Positions 1-6,769 of a DNA stretch of 12,355 bases are shown piece by piece (position 1 is the first letter of the stretch; every line of letters starts with the position of its first letter). A program made the translations under genes and the position numbers. Source of the DNA: Betaproteobacteria bacterium (lineage in GTDB: Bacteria; Pseudomonadota; Gammaproteobacteria; Burkholderiales; SG8-39); the NCBI GenBank assembly GCA_019245555.1, contig JAFARH010000020.1:1-12355 (forward strand), read 5' to 3'. Under the pieces are notes generated by a model, which saw only the letters and a program-made list of their open reading frames with translations, was not told the origin of the DNA and did not search any database.

Positions 1-1758
1 CGCATGCGAGTCCAGCGTGAACTTCTCGCCGCGCTTGTAGGCGCCCATCGCCTTGCGCACCACTTCCTGCCGGAAGGACAGCTTGCCGGACTCGGAGATG
101 CGGATCTTCTCCTCGACCGAGCGGAGGAAACGCTCATCGGGTTTCCGCTCCTCGGAGGTGATCGGATCGCGCAGCGTGCGGTTGTCGAGCGTGGCCTCGA
201 CTTCGTCGAGGTATTTGTCGAGCAGCTGCTGGGCCTCTTGCTCGAATGAAACGAAGAGGGCCTTATGCACGTCCTCTTTGACCCAGCGGTTGTAGAAGTC
301 CTTGCGCACCGCGACGAGGAAGTCGACCCACTTGCGCTTCTTCTTGCCGTCGATCCGGACATCGGACTCGATCGAGTCCTTGAGCGCGATCAGGACGTCC
401 ATGGTCGTCAGGCTTCTCGCCTCCGACTGAATGATGGCGTTGGAGAGCGCATTGATCACGAATCGCGGCGAAACGCCGGACAGGCCTTCGTCCGGGTTCT
501 TCTGCTTCATCTTGGCCGCGTCGCCCGGCGCGACGCCTTCGACATCCTCGCCTGCATAGAGGCGCACCTTCTTGACGTTGTCGGCATCGCGCTCCTCGGA
601 TTCGCCGAGGCGCGAGAGCACCGCGAAGACGGATGCAACGTGCAGCGCGTGCGGGTCGAGATGCACCTCGCGGAACGCCTGCGTGGAAGAGCAGAGCTTC
701 CTATAAATGCGCGCTTCCTCTTTGTAGTCGAGCGTGTACGGGACCTGGATGATCACCATCCGGTCGAGCAGCGCCTCATTCTCCGGCTCCTGCAGGAACT
801 TGCGGAACTCGGCGAAGTTGGTGTGCGCGACGATCGTCTCGTCGAGGTGGATCAGCGGGAAGCGCGATACCTTGACGTTCTTCTCCTGCGTCAGCGTGAG
901 CAGCAGGTAGAGGAACTCGCGCTTCACCTTCAGGATCTCGATCATTTCGAGAAGGCCGCGGCTCGCGGCGAACACCGCGCCCGACCAGGACCAGGCGCGC
1001 GGATCGCCTTCGTCACCGAATTCTGAAACCTTCGAAAGGTCGACCGAGCCGACCAGGTCGGCGATATCCGCCGTCGTCGGGTCGTGCGGTGCGTACGTGC
1101 CCACGCCGATGCGGCCGGCTTCGGTGATGAAGATGCGCTCGACCGGCACTTGCATGAAGTCGCCGTTGTACTCGTGCTGCAGGCGGCTCGTGCAATGCGG
1201 GCAAAGCTCGCCGGTGAGTTCCACCCCGTAGGTCTGGCGGAATTGCGGCCGCAGCGTGTGCGGTATCAGGTGAAGCGGCGATTCGTGCACCGGGCAGCCG
1301 TGGATCGCATAGAGCGCGCCCGCATCGGTCTGGCTGTACGCCTCGAGGCCGCGCTTGAGCAGGATGACCATGCTCGACTTGCCGCCCGACGGCGGCCCGA
1401 GCAGCAGCAGCAATCGTCTGCCCACTTCGGAGCCGGCGCTTGCCGCCTTGAAGTAGTCAAGCACGCGACCGATCGTGTCGTCGATGCCGAACAGCTCGTC
1501 CTCGAAGAGCTGGCAGCGGAACTTGCCGTCGGAGAAGCCTTCGTCGAAACCATTGGCGCGCAGCATGTCCCAGGTGTACTGGTGGCTCGTTCGCACGATG
1601 CCCTTGGCGTCGTTGCGGAAAATCGTCTCCAAGAATTCGGAGAGCGTGCCGCTCCAGCGCGCGGCGCGATGATCCCGGGTGAACTCAACGAGCGACTTGA
1701 GAAAGTCTGAATGCCTTTCGCTCGTGGCCGGCGCTTTCGTAGTGGTCTCAGTGTTCAC
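1..1758 (-). CDS. prkA: PrkA family serine protein kinase (3' end outside window)
   Basis: PrkA (YeaG in E. coli) is a cytoplasmic AAA+-like serine protein kinase linked to stress and nutrient-limitation responses. The frame is open without a stop from the GTG at 1758 to the window edge, giving 586 residues. Family members are about 640 residues, so roughly 55 C-terminal residues are missing. Visible features are a Walker A loop GPPSGGKS at residues 121-128, a CPHC knuckle at 186-189 and an acidic HLDE stretch at 304-307. The text between them (for example the region reading HTLRPQFRQTYGVELTGELC) is typical of the family. I chose GTG 1758 because AGGAG lies 8 bases upstream; an in-frame ATG at 1764 is only 2 bases from that site. 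In many proteobacteria prkA is followed by a yeaH/DUF444 gene and spoVR, which here would lie beyond position 1. It is divergent from the small gene at 1983. Confidence 0.95.
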   Translation of the reverse strand, partial: MNTETTTKAPATSERHSDFLKSLVEFTRDHRAARWSGTLSEFLETIFRNDAKGIVRTSHQYTWDMLRANGFDEGFSDGKFRCQLFEDELFGIDDTIGRVLDYFKAASAGSEVGRRLLLLLGPPSGGKSSMVILLKRGLEAYSQTDAGALYAIHGCPVHESPLHLIPHTLRPQFRQTYGVELTGELCPHCTSRLQHEYNGDFMQVPVERIFITEAGRIGVGTYAPHDPTTADIADLVGSVDLSKVSEFGDEGDPRAWSWSGAVFAASRGLLEMIEILKVKREFLYLLLTLTQEKNVKVSRFPLIHLDETIVAHTNFAEFRKFLQEPENEALLDRMVIIQVPYTLDYKEEARIYRKLCSSTQAFREVHLDPHALHVASVFAVLSRLGESEERDADNVKKVRLYAGEDVEGVAPGDAAKMKQKNPDEGLSGVSPRFVINALSNAIIQSEARSLTTMDVLIALKDSIESDVRIDGKKKRKWVDFLVAVRKDFYNRWVKEDVHKALFVSFEQEAQQLLDKYLDEVEATLDNRTLRDPITSEERKPDERFLRSVEEKIRISESGKLSFRQEVVRKAMGAYKRGEKFTLDSHA

Positions 1759-1982
1759 GATCATCACTCCTTCGTCAGAGCAAGTTTCGACCCTGTGTGC
1801 AAGCGGCTTTTCCCGCAGCTACCTTTTGTCACACCCCGCCGCACTTGTATTGCGTGTCCATCCCCCGTCGAACGCGCCGGACGGCGCAGAGTTGACCCGG
1901 TCATTAGGCCCGCGACCGAATGTGGACTTTTACCGACATGGTGGACGAACCCGGAGGCGCCCTCTACAGTCAAAGACCGTAG
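1759..1982. other. Divergent intergenic region prkA / small hypothetical
   Basis: This stretch of about 220 bases separates two divergently transcribed starts and must carry the control signals of both. On the minus strand a clear Shine-Dalgarno site (AGGAG, just upstream of 1758) serves prkA. I looked for sigma-70 and sigma-54 boxes for prkA and found no convincing pair. On the plus strand there is a weak candidate promoter for the downstream gene, listed separately. Overlapping open frames in this stretch look like noise and show no recognisable protein. Confidence 0.5.
1942..1970 (+). promoter_or_regulatory. Weak candidate sigma-70 promoter for the 1983 gene
   Basis: TGGACG (1942-1947) and TACAGT (1965-1970) each match four of six bases of the -35 and -10 consensus and are exactly 17 bases apart. 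Transcription would begin near 1977, leaving only about six bases before the ATG at 1983. No ribosome-binding site is visible in that short leader. The match is weak and could be chance. Confidence 0.22.
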
Positions 1983-2336
1983 ATGCTCAAAGAAATTCAC
2001 GGGGTCGCCGACGAAGGGCCTGCACGCAGGCGCTGGTTTCACGACGACTTTTTCGATCTTTTCGTCTGGCAGGCAGAAGGCGAGGTCACGCTCTTCCAGC
2101 TTTGCTACGGCCAGGACTCGAGTGACCGCGCGCTCGTCTGGGACAAGGGTCGTGGCTTCTTCCACGACGGCCCGCCGGCCCCTGACGAGGTGGTGAGCCG
2201 ATTCGATGACGCTGCCACTGCTTTGCCCGAGGACATCCAGCAGGAAATCCGCGAAAAGATTCACGAGTTCGCCGGCCGCCGTTTGGCCGTAACGTCCCGG
2301 CGAAGGCAGTTCCGGCGCGCGGCCTGGCAGCGCTGA
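1983..2336 (+). CDS. Conserved small hypothetical protein, 117 aa
   Basis: A small soluble protein of unknown function. The first half (residues 17-55) has a pattern I recognise from short proteobacterial hypotheticals: RRWFHDDFFDLFVW, then FQLCY at 38-42, then RALVWDKGRGFFHDG at 49-63. This suggests a compact beta-rich domain. The second half is alternating acidic and basic with helical character, and the tail (about 99-117) is very Arg-rich. There is no signal peptide, membrane segment or metal motif. The ATG has no clear Shine-Dalgarno site, but the conserved block begins close behind it, so the start is plausible. It stands alone: divergent from prkA and followed by a hairpin terminator. 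No function is assigned. Confidence 0.75.
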   Translation: MLKEIHGVADEGPARRRWFHDDFFDLFVWQAEGEVTLFQLCYGQDSSDRALVWDKGRGFFHDGPPAPDEVVSRFDDAATALPEDIQQEIREKIHEFAGRRLAVTSRRRQFRRAAWQR

Positions 2337-2364
2337 GGGTTTTTCGGAGGGAAGCTTTCCTTCG

Positions 2365-2387
2365 GCGGTCCTGACGGTCCGCTTTTT
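2365..2387 (+). terminator. Rho-independent terminator-like hairpin
   Basis: Bases 2365-2371 pair with 2376-2382 in a seven-position GC-rich stem with one T-T mismatch (2369/2378) and a TGAC loop. Five T residues follow directly (2383-2387). It lies 29 bases after the stop codon of the small hypothetical gene, the expected position for its terminator. The mismatch weakens it somewhat. Confidence 0.5.
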
Positions 2388-2551
2388 CCTGCGGGTCCTG
2401 CTCTTCGCGGCTCTATTGGAGGTCGCGATTATTCCCTTCTTAGAAGCTTGGCCTCATCTTGCTCCTGCCGCCGCCGGAAGTCCACCGGCGTAGAGGATCG
2501 GCGACAATTATTTCCTCACCTCAGGGGAAATGAGGGGAAAAGGGAGACAAC
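2388..2551. other. Intergenic leader of the MAPEG gene
   Basis: These bases lie between the terminator-like hairpin and the MAPEG start. They include an AT-richer patch near 2500-2513 (GACAATTATTT) that could hold a -10 element, but no good -35 partner is visible. Close to the gene is a purine-rich double motif, AGGGGAAA repeated at 2523-2530 and 2533-2540, followed by the likely ribosome-binding site GGGAG at 2542-2546. No protein-coding sequence is recognisable here. Confidence 0.4.
2522..2540 (+). repeat. Double AGGGGAAA motif before the MAPEG gene
   Basis: CAGGGGAAAT is followed at once by GAGGGGAAAA, so AGGGGAAA appears twice ten bases apart, just before the ribosome-binding site of the MAPEG gene. 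Nearly the same doubled motif, with two extra bases between halves, precedes the diguanylate cyclase start on the minus strand (8781-8762). It may be a shared regulatory or translation element, or simply two purine-rich leaders. Confidence 0.35.
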
Positions 2552-2938
2552 ATGAAACCGGAACTGGCACTGCTGCTGTGGTCTGTGCTGCTCACCTTCG
2601 TCCAAATGTTAATTGCCGTCACGGGCGCCACGTTACAAGTCGGTTTGCCCACGCTCGCGGGGAATCGCGAGGGCCTTGCGCCCTGCACTGGATGGGCGGG
2701 CCGAGCGGCGCGCGCGCACCACAACATGCTCGAAAGCCTGGTGCTCTTCGCCGTTTTGGTGCTCGTTGCAGTTGCAGCGGGAAAGACGAATGCGGCGACA
2801 TTGCTCGGCGCGCAGCTCTTCGTCTGGGCGCGAGTCGTCTACGCCGCGGTGTATCTCGCCGGGATCCCGTGGCTGCGCACGGGCGTCTGGTTCGTTTCGG
2901 TCGTCGGTCTGGCTCTTATTTTTTGCCAGGTAGTGTAG
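2552..2938 (+). CDS. MAPEG family membrane protein, 128 aa
   Basis: MAPEG proteins (membrane-associated proteins in eicosanoid and glutathione metabolism) are small four-helix inner-membrane proteins; the bacterial members mostly have no assigned substrate. Length is typical. Hydrophobic helices lie at about residues 5-25, 61-77, 81-103 and 109-126. The family signature is present between helices 1 and 2 (GRAARAHHNMLES, 50-62), together with the LFVWARVVYAAVYLAGIPWLRT block at 89-110. GGGAG six bases before the ATG supports the start. The last 23 bases overlap the end of the convergent cyclase-family gene on the other strand. A glutathione-dependent role is family inference only. Confidence 0.88.
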   Translation: MKPELALLLWSVLLTFVQMLIAVTGATLQVGLPTLAGNREGLAPCTGWAGRAARAHHNMLESLVLFAVLVLVAVAAGKTNAATLLGAQLFVWARVVYAAVYLAGIPWLRTGVWFVSVVGLALIFCQVV

Positions 2939-3995
2939 GCACGCCGATCGCCACCGGCCGGATCGGCGATCCGGCCGCACCTTTTTCGCGCAGCGGCAGG
3001 ATCATGGCGCACGAGATCCACGTGTGGTCGTTCGCCATCTCGTCGAGCTTCATGTTCTCGATGAGGTGAATGCCGGCCTGCGTGAGCATGTGATGGTGCA
3101 CGGCAAACGGTAGCGCAGGCGGCGTGCCCTCAGCGGGTGCACCTTTGCCCTCGAGCATGCCTTCCGGCACGGTGTCGACGAACGGCGTATCAAGTCCGAT
3201 CGCGACGATGCGCTTCTCGGCGAGATAACGCGCCGCGTCGTACGAGAGCCCGGGCGCCTTCGTGTAGTAGAACTTCTCCGTGTCGGGGTCGCGCCAATAA
3301 TCGCCCCAGCCGGTATAGATGAACACCACGTCGCCCGGCAGGATGTTGCGGAAGGTCAGGTTCTGCGCCTTGATCATGTCCTCGAGGTGCTTGACCGTGA
3401 TTACCTGGCCCGCTTTCATTGGTTGTCCGTTGCCGACCAGGCTCTTCGCGTCGAGGAGCACCGCGCTCGTCACGATCGGCGGCACCTTGTCGACGCCAAG
3501 GCGCTGAAGCGATGAGTCGACGGTCGGCTTCACCTGCTGCTGCGTGAAGCCGCCGTAGTAGATCGCGTTCTCTGACGGGAAGGACGACTTGCCGTCCCAA
3601 GGCTGACGCAGCGACGCGAAGTGACCAAGCGCGTCCAACTGCGTGCCCTGCTGGCCCGGATCGGCGCCTTCGTTGATCGAATCCATGTTGAAGGCCTGCG
3701 CCGTCATCGGCACGCCGGTGGTCGGCTTCGCCTTGAGCACGTACGGCCCGGCAAAAGGCGAGAGCGGCATCGTGCTCGAGCGTACCTGCGAGAGCTCGTA
3801 GCTCTCCGCGCCCTGCTGGCTCATGTGCCACGCGCAGCGGTTCCAGGTTGCTGAACCGATCTGGTTCGCCATGCCTCGCTCGTCGCCTTGCGGCCAAGGT
3901 GGGTTGGGCAGCGGCGCGCGCATGAGCTTAAGCGGCTCCGCCGCGTGAACCAGCAATGGGGCTGCAAGCAGAATCCAACTAATATGCGCGCGCAT
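2916..3995 (-). CDS. Exported cyclase-family (kynurenine formamidase-like) hydrolase
   Basis: Member of the PF04199 cyclase family, metal-dependent hydrolases that include kynurenine formamidase; the substrate here is unknown. From ATG 3995 the product is 359 residues and starts with a signal peptide (MRAHISWILLAAPLLVHAAE, likely cut near residue 19), so it should be periplasmic. Family text includes RAPLPNPPWPQGDERGMANQIG at 26-47, GQQGTQLDALGHF at 114-126, and later GDVVFIYTGWGDYW, APGLSYDAARYLAEKRIVAIGLDTPFVD and an HHHM block. The metal motif normally written HxGTHxDxxxH reads QQGTQLDALGH (115-125): both leading His are Gln, while D121 and H125 remain. The frame stays open upstream to 4100, but that extension precedes the signal peptide and runs into the divergent gene, so I reject it. 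No Shine-Dalgarno site is visible. Confidence 0.88.
   Translation of the reverse strand: MRAHISWILLAAPLLVHAAEPLKLMRAPLPNPPWPQGDERGMANQIGSATWNRCAWHMSQQGAESYELSQVRSSTMPLSPFAGPYVLKAKPTTGVPMTAQAFNMDSINEGADPGQQGTQLDALGHFASLRQPWDGKSSFPSENAIYYGGFTQQQVKPTVDSSLQRLGVDKVPPIVTSAVLLDAKSLVGNGQPMKAGQVITVKHLEDMIKAQNLTFRNILPGDVVFIYTGWGDYWRDPDTEKFYYTKAPGLSYDAARYLAEKRIVAIGLDTPFVDTVPEGMLEGKGAPAEGTPPALPFAVHHHMLTQAGIHLIENMKLDEMANDHTWISCAMILPLREKGAAGSPIRPVAIGVPTLPGKK
3984..3995. repeat. 12-bp perfect palindrome at a start codon
   Basis: ATGCGCGCGCAT is its own reverse complement and ends exactly on the start codon of the minus-strand cyclase gene. It lies in an unusually AT-flanked patch next to the 29-base gap between two divergent genes. 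It could be an operator or simply follow from the codons Met-Arg-Ala-His. The palindrome is certain; any function is speculative. Confidence 0.4.
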
Positions 3996-4024
3996 AAATA
4001 AGAAGGGTGTTTGGGGAACTAAGG

Positions 4025-5338
4025 GTGCACCAAGTCTACCGGTGGGTCTCGGCGCTTGCACTGCTAAATGCTGCACGTGTATTCGCATCGAGCGACCCAT
4101 TCATCGACGTCCTGGAGCCCGGCGGTGCCGCCGTAGGCTACGTTTTCCGTTGGGAGCACTCGACTTACCGTGGGGCCGAGGGCGGCGCGGATCAGACCGC
4201 GCTCTACCTGTACGAAGGCGAATACGCCTACCTCCACGCCACGCGCATCGGCCTCAAGTTCCAGCAGAACGACTGGCGGTTCGACGCGTTCATCCGCTAC
4301 CGGTTCGAGGGCTTCAACCGAGACAACCGGCCCGAGAGCACGCTCAACCTCCCGCTGCGGGAACCGGGATACGACGGTGGGGTGAGCCTGCGCCGCAAGA
4401 CGAGCTGGGGCACGCCTTACATCGAGCTGTTGACCGACGTCAGCAATGGATCCGGCGGCAGCGAGGCGCGGCTCGGCTACTGGAACGAGTGGCACCACAA
4501 CCGCTTCACGCTCAAGCCGCACGTCATGCTCGCGTGGCGCGATGAGAAGCTGAACAACTTCTATTACGGCACTCCGACCTATACGGCGGGAGCCGGCGTC
4601 GATGTGCAGGCTGCGCTTTATGCGAGCTACGCCCTGAATGAACGCTGGAACATCATCGGCGCCATTACCGCAACGCGCCGCTCGAGCGAGATCGCGTCGA
4701 GCCCGATTGCCACTGGCAGCGCGCAGGGCGATGCGTTCATCGGCTTCCTCTACGACTTCCAACCCGCCCAGCAGCGCTGGGCGCCGGCTTCGAAGCCGCT
4801 CATCGTCAAATTCCTCTACGGGCAGTCGAGCGACTGCAATGTGGCGCAAACCGTAGAGCTCAGCTGCACGTCCACCCACACCGTCGACAACACCAACGTG
4901 GCGGCGGTGCATTTCGGTCGGAAGTTGATCGAGAACGCGGGCGGCTGGCCGGTTGATCTCGCCGCCTTTGTCGGACTGCAGCGCCACTTCGAGCAGACCT
5001 ACGGCAACGACTATTGGTCGGTGATGGCCTTCTTCAAGGCGTACTGGACCAAGTTCCCTTGGGATAACTACCTGCACACCCGCTTCGGCTTCGGCTCGGG
5101 TCTCTCGTACTCCGAGCAGATCGGCCAGATGGAGTCCCACGACCAGGGGCGCCGCGACCGCGGCACGTGGAAGTTGCTCAACTATCTCGATCCCAGCTTC
5201 GACGTGCGCGTGGCACGCGATACTTACGTCGGGGTGGGCGTGTCGCACCGCTCGGGCGAGTTCGGCAAATCCGAGCTCTACGGCAACGTGAACGGAGGCT
5301 CGAACTTCATCTATGTCTCCATCGAAACCGCTTTTTAA
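4025..5338 (+). CDS. MipA/OmpV-like outer-membrane protein with extra C-terminal domain
   Basis: An outer-membrane beta-barrel protein of 437 residues. A signal peptide (MHQVYRWVSALALLNAARVFA) precedes the mature chain. Residues about 30-245 resemble the MipA/OmpV family: alternating aromatic strands, YYGTPTYTAGAG at 180-191, then ALNERWNIIGAITATRRSSEIASSPIA at 203-229. Typical MipA proteins end near there (about 250 residues). This one continues for about 190 residues with a second strand-rich region, two cysteines (C271, C281) and a PagL-like H-x-S (HRS, 408-410), and ends in Phe as outer-membrane proteins do. I prefer the GTG at 4025, with GGGGAA a few bases upstream; an in-frame GTG at 4007 has almost no spacer. 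The next gene starts inside its last 26 bases. Family assignment is fairly firm; the second domain is inference. Confidence 0.78.
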   Translation: MHQVYRWVSALALLNAARVFASSDPFIDVLEPGGAAVGYVFRWEHSTYRGAEGGADQTALYLYEGEYAYLHATRIGLKFQQNDWRFDAFIRYRFEGFNRDNRPESTLNLPLREPGYDGGVSLRRKTSWGTPYIELLTDVSNGSGGSEARLGYWNEWHHNRFTLKPHVMLAWRDEKLNNFYYGTPTYTAGAGVDVQAALYASYALNERWNIIGAITATRRSSEIASSPIATGSAQGDAFIGFLYDFQPAQQRWAPASKPLIVKFLYGQSSDCNVAQTVELSCTSTHTVDNTNVAAVHFGRKLIENAGGWPVDLAAFVGLQRHFEQTYGNDYWSVMAFFKAYWTKFPWDNYLHTRFGFGSGLSYSEQIGQMESHDQGRRDRGTWKLLNYLDPSFDVRVARDTYVGVGVSHRSGEFGKSELYGNVNGGSNFIYVSIETAF

Positions 5339-6017
5339 CGATCTCGCGATCCTGAGCACGCTTGCTCTCAAGGGCGTGCTGCAGGACACGATCCCCGGCC
5401 TGCAGATCGACTATCACGCGACGCAGGCGCTGCTCAAATCCATCGCCGACGGCGCGAGCGCCGATGTGGTGATTCTCACCGGCGAGGGCATCGACCAGCT
5501 CGTAAGAGATGGGAAGGTCGTGCCCGCCACGCGCATCGAGCTCGGCACGTCCGGTGTCGGCGTTGCCGTGCGCTCCGGCGCGCGAAAACCGGACATCGGA
5601 TCTTTGGACGCCTTTAAGAGAACCATCCTGGCCGCGAGCTCCGTTGCCCATTCGCGCCAGGGCTGGAGCGGCCTTTACTTCGCGAAGCTCCTCGAGCGGC
5701 TCGGCCTCGTCGACAGGCTGAAGAAGCGGGTCATCGTCGACAAGGGTCCCGTCGCCGCGGTGATCGCGAGCGGCGAGGCGGAGCTCGGTGCGCAGCTCCT
5801 CTGCGAGCTCGCGCCGGTGCCGGGGATCGATATCGTCGGCCCGCTGCCGGAAGAAGTGCAGGGCTCCGTCGCGTTCGCCGCGGCTGTGATGTCGACGAGC
5901 ACGAAGCGCGCAGCGGCGCAGGCGTTCCTCGATTTCCTCGGCACGGCGGCCGCGCAGGACGCCATGCGCAAGAACCTGCTTACGCCTGCACCGCGTAGCC
6001 CCCGTCGACCGGGATAG
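5313..6017 (+). CDS. ModA-like substrate-binding protein without signal peptide
   Basis: A 234-residue type-2 periplasmic-binding-fold protein resembling the ModA/SBP_bac_11 group: the ILSTLALKGVL start at 13-23, ASADVVILTGEGIDQLV at 48-64, GTSGVGVAVRSGARKPDIGSLDAFK at 78-102, and a second lobe with KGPVAAVIASGEAELGAQLLCELAPVPGIDIVGPLPEEVQ. Unlike transporter ModA proteins it has no hydrophobic leader, and no ABC permease or ATPase lies next to it, so export and a transport role are doubtful. ATG 5313 lies 26 bases inside the MipA-like gene in another frame, suggesting translational coupling. The 3' end runs 38 bases into the convergent SDR gene, and the Arg/Pro-rich tail (about 226-234) is encoded there and looks non-native. 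Confidence 0.72.
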   Translation: MSPSKPLFNDLAILSTLALKGVLQDTIPGLQIDYHATQALLKSIADGASADVVILTGEGIDQLVRDGKVVPATRIELGTSGVGVAVRSGARKPDIGSLDAFKRTILAASSVAHSRQGWSGLYFAKLLERLGLVDRLKKRVIVDKGPVAAVIASGEAELGAQLLCELAPVPGIDIVGPLPEEVQGSVAFAAAVMSTSTKRAAAQAFLDFLGTAAAQDAMRKNLLTPAPRSPRRPG

Positions 6018-6723
6018 CCGTTCCGGTGACGAAATCGCTCGCGCTCGAGCAAAGGAACACCGCGATTCCGGCGAGATCCTCGGGCGCGCCCCAGCGTCCC
6101 GCGGGCGTGCGAGCGAGCACGCGCTCATGAAGTCCTGATATTTCGTCTCGCGCCCGGCGCGTAAGCGCGGTGTCGATCCAGCCCGGTAGTACCGCGTTCA
6201 CCTGGATGTTGTCCTTTGCCCAAGCGGTCGCAAGCGCGCGAGTGAGCTGCACGATGCCGCCCTTGCTCGCGCCGTACGCCGCGACGAACGAGGCGCCGAA
6301 GATCGACATCATCGAGCCGATGTTGACGATCTTCCCGCCCTTGGCGCGCTGCATGTGTGGATAAGCGGCCTGCGACGCGACGAAGGCGCTGGTGAGATTC
6401 GATTCCAGAACGCGGTGCCACTCCGCGAGCTGATACTGCTCTGGCTGCTTGCGGATGTTGATGCCGGCATTGTTGATGAGGATGTCTAGCCTGCCGAGCT
6501 TCTTCGCTGCCTCGTCCACCATGCCGCGGCACGCCTTCTCGTCCGTGATGTCTGCAGCGATGGCGATGGAGCCGTGCTGCTTGGCGGGCTTGGCATTCTT
6601 GGCGCCGTCGCGTCCGGCGATCGCCACCTTGGCGCGGGCGAGGCCCTCGGCCATGCCGAGGCCGATGCCGCCGTTGCCGCCGGTAACGAGCGCTGCTCTG
6701 CCTTTCAGGTCGAAGAGGTCCAT
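5980..6723 (-). CDS. SDR family oxidoreductase, KduD-like
   Basis: A 247-residue NAD(P)-dependent classical short-chain dehydrogenase. Its overall text resembles the group annotated as 2-deoxy-D-gluconate 3-dehydrogenase or glucose 1-dehydrogenase. Motifs: cofactor loop TGGNGGIG (14-21), NNAG (84-87), catalytic S137, Y150 and K154 (YGASK), and the C-terminal VDGGY. The ATG at 6723 begins the conserved MDLFDLKGRAALVTGG; the open frame extends to 6810, but the added residues look non-native and cross the regulatory region. Between helix 1 and the following helix the sequence is short (GLARAKVAIAGRD, where GLARAGAxVxIAGRD is usual), suggesting a small in-frame deletion. No Shine-Dalgarno site is seen, and a candidate promoter would start the mRNA at or near the ATG. 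Substrate unknown. Confidence 0.88.
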   Translation of the reverse strand: MDLFDLKGRAALVTGGNGGIGLGMAEGLARAKVAIAGRDGAKNAKPAKQHGSIAIAADITDEKACRGMVDEAAKKLGRLDILINNAGINIRKQPEQYQLAEWHRVLESNLTSAFVASQAAYPHMQRAKGGKIVNIGSMMSIFGASFVAAYGASKGGIVQLTRALATAWAKDNIQVNAVLPGWIDTALTRRARDEISGLHERVLARTPAGRWGAPEDLAGIAVFLCSSASDFVTGTAIPVDGGYAVQA

Positions 6724-6729
6724 GCGCGC

Positions 6730-6757
6730 ATTATGAAATACTTGACAAAAGCAAGTA
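6730..6757 (-). promoter_or_regulatory. Candidate promoter of the SDR gene (minus strand)
   Basis: Read on the minus strand, TACTTG (6757-6752) and CATAAT (6735-6730) form a -35/-10 pair with a 16-base spacer; the -10 matches five of six consensus bases. The expected start point, about seven bases on, falls on the A of the SDR start codon at 6723, which would give a leaderless mRNA. The -35 box is one arm of the inverted repeat, so a bound MarR protein would block it. This is inference from sequence only. Confidence 0.4.
6739..6757. promoter_or_regulatory. MarR-type operator, inverted repeat TACTTG-N7-CAAGTA
   Basis: Two perfect six-base arms, TACTTG (6739-6744) and CAAGTA (6752-6757), flank a seven-base spacer. 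The site lies between the divergent SDR and MarR-GNAT genes. MarR dimers bind such near-20-bp inverted repeats, and family members often control themselves and a divergent neighbour. The plus strand also carries a consensus -35 hexamer TTGACA at 6742-6747 within the repeat, although the matching -10 region (6765-6771) is poor. Repression of both genes by the MarR domain is the natural inference. Confidence 0.65.
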
Positions 6758-6769
6758 GTCCGCCAGAGC

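Noticed and set aside
265..1026. Long plus-strand open frame (253 aa)
   Set aside because: It is antisense to prkA, whose translation has clear family motifs. The antisense product is low-complexity, rich in Leu, Arg, Glu and Val, as expected from a high-GC shadow.
1711..2264. Several overlapping open frames in the prkA upstream region
   Set aside because: Their products are Arg/Pro/Ser-rich with no domain, and they overlap the 117-aa gene or the prkA start in other frames.
2351..2361. GGAA-GCT-TTCC small hairpin
   Set aside because: A four-base stem is too weak to call; the stronger hairpin with a T-run follows at 2365.
2518..2535. CCTCA-N7-TGAGG hairpin before the MAPEG gene
   Set aside because: Only a five-base stem with a seven-base loop and no T-run. 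It is better explained by the doubled AGGGGAAA motif.
4064..5389. Minus-strand open frame of 441 aa
   Set aside because: Antisense to the MipA-like gene for its whole length. Repetitive Arg/Ala/Val composition with no recognisable domain; the plus strand has a signal peptide, barrel-like strands and a terminal Phe.
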